Shown one piece after another: positions 59,701-64,000 of a DNA stretch of 64,000 nucleotides (position 1 is its first letter; the number at the start of each line of letters is the position of its first letter). The stretch is from Flavobacterium resistens (lineage in GTDB: Bacteria > Bacteroidota > Bacteroidia > Flavobacteriales > Flavobacteriaceae). A program made the translations under genes and the position numbers. Location: contig NZ_FXTA01000001.1 in the NCBI RefSeq assembly GCF_900182645.1, positions 310,001-374,000 of the forward strand. Reading direction: 5' to 3'. A model generated the notes under the pieces. It ran no database searches. It saw only the letters and a program-made list of their open reading frames with translations, and was not told the DNA's origin.

Positions 59701-60144
59701 CATCGTGTGCATAAAGATATGCCTGACAGCATGAGGGAACGAATTGAAACATATTATTTGAAAGAAGATGTACTTATCAATAAAAAAGTACTTCTTGTTG
59801 ATGATGATGTCCGAAATTTATTTGCGCTTACAACTGCACTCGAGCGTTTCGGATTGGATGTTATCAGTGCTGAAAGTGGTCATGAAGCTATTGAAATTCT
59901 AAATCAGAATGTCAAAATGGACATTGTTTTGATGGATATTATGATGCCTGAACTTGATGGTTATGAAACCATGAAAATGATCAGACAAAATGCAAAACAT
60001 AAAGATCTGACCATTATCGCCGTAACGGCAAAAGCAATGAAAGGCGACCGACAAAGATGCATTGAATCTGGCGCTTCTGATTATATTACAAAACCCGTTA
60101 ATGTGGAGCAATTATCTTCATTAATGAGAGTTTGGCTGAAATAA
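53770..60144 (+). CDS. Giant soluble poly-HAMP hybrid histidine kinase with three receivers
   Basis: There is no membrane segment in 2124 residues. Residues about 85-188 hold a degenerate HAMP-type repeat. Residues 189-1200 hold eleven near-identical 92-residue repeats ([18 protein letters not shown], then [16 protein letters not shown] and [11 protein letters not shown]). The array resembles fungal group III (Nik1-type) kinases. A GAF domain (about 1225-1370), a coiled coil (1380-1435), HisKA with His1449 in MSHELRTPL, HATPase_c ([25 protein letters not shown]) and three receivers follow, with candidate phospho-Asp residues 1787, 1909 and 2056. It is probably a cytoplasmic stress or metabolic sensor. 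It starts 63 bases after the small receiver gene and is probably co-transcribed. Confidence 0.95.
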   Translation: MKNKTHNDKILKNDMLVALPVITDEIKPNSKSKKTKTEESILSDAEFLKILLKVKNGNFSQRFPTDQDGTKRAICDTLNEIIDLNERMVFEFQKVGKSIGKQGKLTNRVVLDGARGSWSSCVDSVNTLISDLVHPTIEIAHVITSVAKGNLSQEMPLAIEGNPLQGEFLRIAKEVNAMVKQLNLFSMEVTRVAREVGTEGKLGGQAKVRGVGGVWKDLTDSVNKMASNLTGQVRNIADVTTAVAKGDLSKKITVDVKGEIQELKNTINTMVDQLNSFSSEVTRVAREVGTEGKLGGQAQVKGVGGTWKDLTDSVNQMASNLTGQVRNIADVTTAVAKGDLSKKITVDVKGEILELKDTINTMVDQLNSFSSEVTRVAREVGSEGKLGGQARVRGVGGVWKDLTDSVNQMASNLTGQVRNIAEVTTAVAKGDLSKKITVNVEGEILELKNTINTMVDQLNSFGAEVTRVAREVGSEGKLGGQAKVKGVGGTWKDLTDSVNQMASNLTGQVRNIAEVTTAVANGDLSKKITAVAEGEILELKKTINTMVDQLNSFSSEVTRVALEVGTEGKLGGQAKVKGVGGTWKDLTDSVNQMASNLTGQVRNIAEVTTAVAKGDLSRQITVDTKGEILELKNTINTMVGQLNSFASEVTRVAREVGTEGKLGGQAQVEGVGGTWKDLTDSVNQMASNLTGQVRNIAEVTTAVAKGDLSLQITVDVKGEILELKNTINTMVDQLRGFASEVTRVSREVGTEGKLGGQANVPGVAGTWKDLTDSVNQMAGNLTAQVRNIADVAIAVANGDMSRKITVDVAGEILQLKETLNTMVDQLREFASEVTRVAREVGTEGKLGGQANVPGVAGTWKDLTDSVNQMAGNLTTQVRNIAEVTIAVANGDMSKKITADVRGEILQLKETVNTMVDQLRAFASEVTRVAREVGTDGKLGGQAFVPGVAGTWKDLTDSVNQMASNLTGQVRNIADVTKAVANGDLSKQITVDVKGEILDLKNTFNTMVEQLNSFSSEVTRVAREVGTEGKLGGQSEVKGVAGTWKDLTDSVNVMASNLTGQVRGIAKVVTSVAKGNLKQKLSIDAKGEVAQLTDTINEMIDTLATFSDQVTTVAREVGAEGKLGGQANVPGASGTWKNLTENVNQLAANLTTQVRAISEVASAVTQGDLTRTIGVEAKGEVEALKDTINQMISNLKATTLRNQEQDWLKSNLAKFTQMLQGQKELNAVTKKILSELAAVVTAQHGLFYILEEGEDFMDSKLNLIASYAYIKRKDSITQYAMGEGLIGQVAIEKERVILSNVPKDYIRINSGLGDAKPKDVIILPVLFEGRLKAVIELASLDTFNQTHLDFLEGLTESIGIVLNTIESNSRTEELLVQSQSLANELKSQQEVLKNTNEELEEKAILLANQKEEVEQKNQEVEVARKALEEKADQLTLTSKYKSEFLANMSHELRTPLNSLQILANELIANRDGNLSEKQIQFAKTINSCGDDLIQLINDILDLSKIESGYISVDYNPISFAEISRFVESTFNPISQAKHLDFEILMDDNLPELMETDSQRLNQILKNLLSNSFKFTEKGQVRLSIYKADNNWKTKNNNLENAEAVVAFEISDTGIGISKEKQNIIFEAFQQAEGSTSRKYGGTGLGLSISRGLSDLLGGSIELESDTNIGSKFTLFLPLKSVHLVEIEDISVNEETNVIHAGKSRLKSLPSASFNKSDVDLYFVDEVGDDRANIRPNDKILLIAEDNITFAKILLERAHQHDIKAVVTTKGNDVIDYINQFQPHAITMDLNMPDTSGWKILDRLKTDFTLRHIPVYIISGEDERNKGLKRGARNFLVKPVKNDLLTALFNDIHDFKNKKEKNLLVVDDNPVDLKRIVEAVKGDDISISTALTAKAAVELIKEKSFDCIILDLFLPDADGLDLINDLENNINSQETAIIIHSAGDVNKKQRSKLSRFAYSIITKSAVSIDELVDQTALFLHRVHKDMPDSMRERIETYYLKEDVLINKKVLLVDDDVRNLFALTTALERFGLDVISAESGHEAIEILNQNVKMDIVLMDIMMPELDGYETMKMIRQNAKHKDLTIIAVTAKAMKGDRQRCIESGASDYITKPVNVEQLSSLMRVWLK
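54334..57369 (+). repeat. Eleven tandem 276-bp repeats encoding HAMP-type units
   Basis: The repeat register holds exactly from the valine codon at 54334 to that at 57094 (10 x 276 bp), with no insertion or deletion. Protein identity between units is very high for units 1-6. Units 7-9 form a subgroup (NVPGVAGTW), and the last unit is the most divergent. Synonymous differences are scattered throughout, so the copies are not recent perfect duplications. Confidence 0.95.
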
Positions 60145-60164
60145 TATTTTAAATAAAAAACATC

Positions 60165-61388
60165 ATGGAAAAAGCTCCAGTTAAAATATTATTAGTAGAC
60201 GACAAAAAGGAAAATTTACTTTCGCTGCAGGTTATTCTTGCTGATCTCGGATATCAATTTGTTGAAGCTACTTCAGGCAAAGATGCTTTGCGAATACTTT
60301 TGAAAAGCCAAGATTTTGCTATTATTCTGATGGATGTGCAAATGCCTCTTATGGATGGATTTGAAACGGCCGAACTCATTCGGCAAAGCGACAAACTCAA
60401 ACATGTGCCCATTATTTTTCTTACTGCCAATATGAATACATCCGATTATATTTTTAAAGGATATCAATCAGGAGCAGTTGATTATATGATTAAGCCATTA
60501 TCTGCTGAAATTTTGAAGGCAAAAGTGATGGTTTTTACTGAATTGTATAAAAAAACAAGAGAATTACAGCTTAAAGAAGAAGAAACAAATGCACTTAACG
60601 CTAAAATTATAAAAGCCAATGAAGATTTGGCCGCCCAATATGTAGCAATCGAAAAATATGCAAACGAATTAAAAAGAAAAAATACTGAATTAGATGCTTT
60701 CACGCACATTTCAAGTCATGATCTTCAGGAACCGCTGCGAAAAATTCAGACGTTTTCAAATATTATTCTCGCAAAGGAATATGAAAATTTAAGTCCTGAC
60801 GGAAGATTAAAATTTGATCGTATTTTGTATTCGACCAATCGAATGCGTGAATTAATCAACGATCTTTTGGCTTTTTCAAGAACAAATATTATTGATCGCA
60901 TCTATGAAAATACAGATCTTGATACTATAATTGAAAATGTAAAAGAAGCACTAAGAGAAAACATCAAAGAAAAAAATGCTTTAATTATCACCGACTTACA
61001 CGGAAAAATCAATATTATTCCGTTTTTGTTTATTCAGCTTCTTGAAAATCTGATCAATAATTCACTGAAATTTTCTCAGAAAGAAGTTCCGCTTCAAATT
61101 ACTATTAAAAGCCGAATTGCCACTGGAAAAGATTTGCATAATGACAAATTAATCCCTTTGGAAAACTATTGTCATATCAGTTTTCAGGACAACGGAATTG
61201 GTTTTGAACCCGAGCATAGCGAAAAAATATTTGGCGTTTTTCAAAGACTACACAGCAGAGATGTTTATGATGGAACCGGTATTGGCCTCGCCATTGTCAA
61301 AAAAATAGTTGAAAATCATAACGGAATAATTATGGCTACATCTCAGCCTATGAAAGGTGCCACTTTTGACATTTTTATTCCGCAATAA
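60165..61388 (+). CDS. Receiver-histidine kinase hybrid
   Basis: An N-terminal receiver (ILLVDDKKENLLSL; FAIILMDVQMPLMDGFE with phospho-Asp near 56; MIKPLS Lys) is joined by a coiled coil (residues about 130-180) to a kinase core. The H-box is HISSHDLQEPLRKIQTF near 190, and HATPase_c shows NLINNSLKFS, FQDNGIGF and GTGIGLAIVKKI. There are no membrane segments and no separate sensor, so it is likely switched by phosphorylation of its own receiver, perhaps by the giant kinase encoded 20 bases upstream. The H-box is of the phytochrome-like type, as in the CHASE3 kinase of this cluster. Confidence 0.92.
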   Translation: MEKAPVKILLVDDKKENLLSLQVILADLGYQFVEATSGKDALRILLKSQDFAIILMDVQMPLMDGFETAELIRQSDKLKHVPIIFLTANMNTSDYIFKGYQSGAVDYMIKPLSAEILKAKVMVFTELYKKTRELQLKEEETNALNAKIIKANEDLAAQYVAIEKYANELKRKNTELDAFTHISSHDLQEPLRKIQTFSNIILAKEYENLSPDGRLKFDRILYSTNRMRELINDLLAFSRTNIIDRIYENTDLDTIIENVKEALRENIKEKNALIITDLHGKINIIPFLFIQLLENLINNSLKFSQKEVPLQITIKSRIATGKDLHNDKLIPLENYCHISFQDNGIGFEPEHSEKIFGVFQRLHSRDVYDGTGIGLAIVKKIVENHNGIIMATSQPMKGATFDIFIPQ

Positions 61389-61422
61389 TTTTTTTCAAAT
61401 AAAATAAAAAAAGAAAAACAAA

Positions 61423-61456
61423 TTAAAGATATCCCTCCAAATTGGGATATCTTTAA
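61423..61456 (-). terminator. Terminator-type hairpin of the 58-codon gene
   Basis: A 13-bp inverted repeat (61423-61435 with 61444-61456, 8-base loop) is followed on the minus strand by a T-rich tract, with no T run on the plus strand. It lies 57 bases after the stop of the small minus-strand gene. Confidence 0.6.
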
Positions 61457-61513
61457 AGTAACTAAATTCAGCCTGTAACTGAGAATTTATTGCTGTTATT
61501 AAGCATTATTGCC

Positions 61514-61690
61514 TTAAATTTTTATTGTTTTTTCAGTACTTTTATCATACTCCTCATCAGTTATTTTTTCTTTTTTAAAAGTTAAGACTTTGCTTTTGAC
61601 AATAAAAAAGCAAACCGATAATCCTAAAAAAATAATTGATATTAAAATGAGCTCTATTATTAAACTGTTTTCTGGTATATTACTTATCAT
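61514..61690 (-). CDS. Small single-span membrane protein, 58 aa
   Basis: In the gap between the receiver-kinase and GH97 genes, the minus strand holds an ATG at 61690 opening MISNIPENSLIIELILISII and closing with TAA at 61514-61516. Residues about 10-31 form one hydrophobic helix, followed by a Lys-rich stretch (KSKVLTFKKEK) and an acidic/polar tail, so it should lie in the inner membrane with its tail in the cytoplasm. The coding character (helix, positive-inside residues, codon use) and the hairpin after the stop support a real gene. I recognise no family. Confidence 0.6.
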   Translation of the reverse strand: MISNIPENSLIIELILISIIFLGLSVCFFIVKSKVLTFKKEKITDEEYDKSTEKTIKI

Positions 61691-61768
61691 ATCTTTATTT
61701 TAAGATTTTGAAAAAAGAAAACTTAACTCATTCTTATATACGAAAACATCTCAATTATGGTTCAAAAA

Positions 61769-61797
61769 AAACACTGCAAAAGGTGTTTGTTTTTTTT
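61769..61797 (+). terminator. Weak plus-strand terminator-like hairpin
   Basis: A six-base stem, AAACAC (61769-61774) with GTGTTT (61783-61788), is followed by a T run to 61797. It could end read-through from the kinase operon 380 bases upstream. The rest of the stretch 61798-61977 before GH97 is AT-rich, with no element I can support. Confidence 0.4.
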
Positions 61798-61977
61798 AAA
61801 CGAAAAAATTGATTTAATTATTCCTCCTTTTTCTTTACTGTATTCTGTTCGAAATATTTGAAATTTTACAAATACTTTCCTTTTCAAAATTTTTATTTTC
61901 AAAAATAGTGTTATTTTTACACTTATTACTGTTTTTTGAACATCAAACTTTACTAACCGACCAAAATACTACAAAAA

Positions 61978-63921
61978 ATGAGATATTTCTTTCTTAGTTT
62001 TCTCCTATTCATCATTTCAAATTCGCTTCGAGCGCAACAACTTTCTACATTTAGTCCAGATAAAAATATAAAACTTGAAATTTCTGTCGATAATGGCTTT
62101 GCTTATTACCAAGTATTTTTCCAAGATGAAGAATTCCTTGCCAAGTCTCCGCTAGGATTAATAAGTTCTGCTGGTGATTTTACCAAAGGACTCAAATTAG
62201 TTGCAAACAAAACAAATAAAATTCAGGAATCGTATCAACTGAATCGCTCTAAAGTAAGTCAGGTAAGTTATAAAGCAAATGAAATAAATTGCACGTTTAC
62301 AAATACTGCTAATGATATAATAAACATCATTTTCAGAGTTACAAATACCGATGTTGCTTTCGGTTATTTAATTCCGAAAAGCAAAAAAAACACTGGAAAT
62401 TGTATTATTGAAAAAGAAATTACTGGTTTTAAACTTCCTTCAAAAACGACCACTTTTATCACACCTCAAGCGCCGCCGTTAAGTGGATGGGAAAAAACAA
62501 AACCATCTTATGAAGAAGAATATACGAGAGAAGAGCCAATTGGAACAAAATCACAATACGGACTAGGTTTTACTTTTCCTGCGCTTTTTCATTTGGGAAA
62601 TAAAGGCTGGCTTTTGATTTCTGAAACTGGAATCAGTGGAAATTATGTCGGAACCCGATTAAGCGATGCAAGTTCGGAGGGAATTTATACGATTACTTTT
62701 CCGCAAGAAGGAGAAAACAACCATGATGGACCTGTTACCGCTACTGCTCTACTTCCAATGCAGACTTCATGGAAAACAATAACAATAGGAAAAACGCTGA
62801 AACCAATTGTGGAATCAACCGCAGCTACAGATGTTGTAAAACCGCTTGTAAAAACTTCAAAAATATTCGATTCTGGCCGTGCAAGCTGGAGCTGGATTGT
62901 TTGGCAAGATGAAAGTTGCAACTATAACGACCAAAAAACGTTTATAGATCTTGCGGCTGATATGAAATGCGAATTCATTTTAATCGATGCGCTTTGGGAT
63001 GTTAATATCGGTAAAGAAAAAATGGCTGAATTGGTTAATTATGCCAAATCAAAAAATGTTGGCGTTTTGCTTTGGTACAATTCAAATGGAAATTGGAATA
63101 CCGCTCCGCAAACTCCAAAAAACAAAATGAATACTTCAGAAGCCCGACGTTCAGAAATGAAATGGCTTCAAGAAATTGGCGTGAAAGGATTAAAAATTGA
63201 TTTCTTTGGCGGAGATAAACAAGCTACAATGAAACTGTATCACGATATACTTGTCGATGCGGCAGAATTTGGTCTGAACATCAATTTTCACGGCGCTACA
63301 CTTCCACGCGGTTGGGAACGAATGTATCCAAACTATATGACAAGCGAGGCTGTTTTGGCTTCTGAAAATTTGGTTTTCCAACAAGGATTTAGTGATCGAT
63401 ATCCATCAACAGCTACGATTTATCCTTTTACAAGAAATGCGGTAGCTTCAATGGATTTTGGTCCCGTTTTTCTGAATAAACGCCTGCATCGTGAAGCAAA
63501 CAAAGGTACGATACGCAAAACTACAGATGCTTTTGAAATGGCAACGGCAGTTGTTTTCTTTTCGGCAGTGCAACATTGGGGATTAACGCCGGAAAACTTA
63601 AAAGAAAAACCTTCTTACTTATTTGATTATCTAAAAAATGTTCCAACCGTTTGGGATGAAACAGTTTATATAGATGGTTATCCTGGAAAATATTGTGTCA
63701 TTGCCCGCAGAAAAAACACAAAATGGTATATCGCGGCCATTAATGGTGAAAATGCACCAAAAAATATCACGGTAAACTTACCAATGCTAAAAGGAAAAAA
63801 TGTTTCTATTATAAATGATGGTGAAGGTCAGGAATCAAAATTCAGTACAAAGAAATTGGATAACGCTTCATTCAATTTGGAACTTTCTGCAAATGGCGGA
63901 ACGGTTTTGTATATGCCTTAA
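61978..63921 (+). CDS. GH97 glycosidase, retaining alpha-galactosidase type, exported
   Basis: A signal peptide (FFLSFLLFIISNSLRAQ) precedes the GH97 N-terminal beta-sandwich (FSPDKNIKLEISVDNGFAYYQVFF, SPLGLISS). The TIM barrel includes RASWSWIVWQDESCNYNDQKTFIDLAADMKCEFILIDALWD, IGVKGLKIDFFGGDKQATMKLYHDIL, INFHGATLPRGWERMYPNYMTSEAVL and FTRNAVASMDFGPV. A C-terminal beta domain closes it. In GH97 the K-x-D-F aspartate is the nucleophile of the retaining alpha-galactosidase branch, whereas SusB-like inverting alpha-glucosidases use glutamates and lack it; here the Asp is present. The family also needs calcium. It stands alone with a terminator behind and carries no HTCS-type promoter. The length of 647 aa is normal. 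Confidence 0.9.
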   Translation: MRYFFLSFLLFIISNSLRAQQLSTFSPDKNIKLEISVDNGFAYYQVFFQDEEFLAKSPLGLISSAGDFTKGLKLVANKTNKIQESYQLNRSKVSQVSYKANEINCTFTNTANDIINIIFRVTNTDVAFGYLIPKSKKNTGNCIIEKEITGFKLPSKTTTFITPQAPPLSGWEKTKPSYEEEYTREEPIGTKSQYGLGFTFPALFHLGNKGWLLISETGISGNYVGTRLSDASSEGIYTITFPQEGENNHDGPVTATALLPMQTSWKTITIGKTLKPIVESTAATDVVKPLVKTSKIFDSGRASWSWIVWQDESCNYNDQKTFIDLAADMKCEFILIDALWDVNIGKEKMAELVNYAKSKNVGVLLWYNSNGNWNTAPQTPKNKMNTSEARRSEMKWLQEIGVKGLKIDFFGGDKQATMKLYHDILVDAAEFGLNINFHGATLPRGWERMYPNYMTSEAVLASENLVFQQGFSDRYPSTATIYPFTRNAVASMDFGPVFLNKRLHREANKGTIRKTTDAFEMATAVVFFSAVQHWGLTPENLKEKPSYLFDYLKNVPTVWDETVYIDGYPGKYCVIARRKNTKWYIAAINGENAPKNITVNLPMLKGKNVSIINDGEGQESKFSTKKLDNASFNLELSANGGTVLYMP

Positions 63922-63937
63922 TTTTTCCGAAAAAATA

Positions 63938-63979
63938 AAAAATCCCTGTGTATTAAATGCACAGGGATTTTTTTTTATT
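63938..63979 (+). terminator. Intrinsic terminator of the GH97 gene
   Basis: A 13-bp stem (63938-63950 with 63960-63972, nine-base loop, CCCTGTG core) with a long T run starts 17 bases after the GH97 stop. Confidence 0.88.
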
Positions 63980-64000
63980 TTTTACTGAATAAACGTTTTT

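Overview
The window looks like a chromosomal segment of a Flavobacterium-like member of the Bacteroidota. The evidence is the AT-rich sequence, the TonB-dependent receptors with carboxypeptidase-regulatory N-termini, a SusC/SusD pair, a one-protein hybrid two-component regulator (HTCS), and promoters of the Bacteroidota type (TTTG or TTG, about 20 bp, TAnnTTTG). I see no rRNA, tRNA, CRISPR array, transposase or phage gene.

Layout. 1-1400: the tail of an upstream gene, a shared terminator and two exported proteins of unknown function. 1622-8937 (+): a polysaccharide deacetylase, a PhoB-type response regulator overlapping its kinase, an Oar-like TonB receptor preceded by 11-bp-phased repeats that suit the regulator, and a bestrophin-like membrane protein. 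9029-12799: a siderophore-type TonB receptor divergent from a PepSY membrane protein. 12826-16834 (-): a methyltransferase, an AraC regulator, a short-chain dehydrogenase and a serine hydrolase.

16967-50967 (-) is one large polysaccharide utilization locus (PUL). In transcription order it encodes a GH89 alpha-N-acetylglucosaminidase; then SusC, SusD, two GH92 alpha-mannosidase-type enzymes, a small exported protein, an unrecognised 598-residue protein, a DUF4861-like protein, a lipoprotein phosphoesterase and the HTCS; then myo-inositol oxygenase, a GH2 beta-galactosidase, a membrane acetyltransferase of the HGSNAT type, a sodium/solute symporter, two divergent GH28 proteins and a GH51 arabinofuranosidase. 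Three promoters in it (before GH89, susC and the inositol oxygenase gene) share one architecture in the direction of transcription: ATCCATG, N14, GTCCATT, N20, then TAnnTTTG or a near match. I take this to be the HTCS operator.

Main hypothesis (inference): alpha-mannosidases, beta-galactosidase, arabinofuranosidase, the HGSNAT-like plus NAGLU-like pair (acetylate, then remove alpha-linked glucosamine), a phosphoesterase and inositol oxygenase together match a glycosyl-inositol-phosphate substrate. Plant or fungal glycosylinositol phosphoceramide (GIPC) headgroups and GPI-anchor glycans would fit better than ordinary pectin or heparan sulfate.

51366-61388 (+) is a signal-transduction cluster: two stand-alone receivers, a CHASE3 kinase, a 2124-residue soluble hybrid kinase with eleven indel-free 92-residue HAMP-type repeats, and a receiver-kinase. 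A 58-codon membrane-protein gene (61514-61690, -) and a GH97 alpha-galactosidase-type enzyme (61978-63921, +) close the window.
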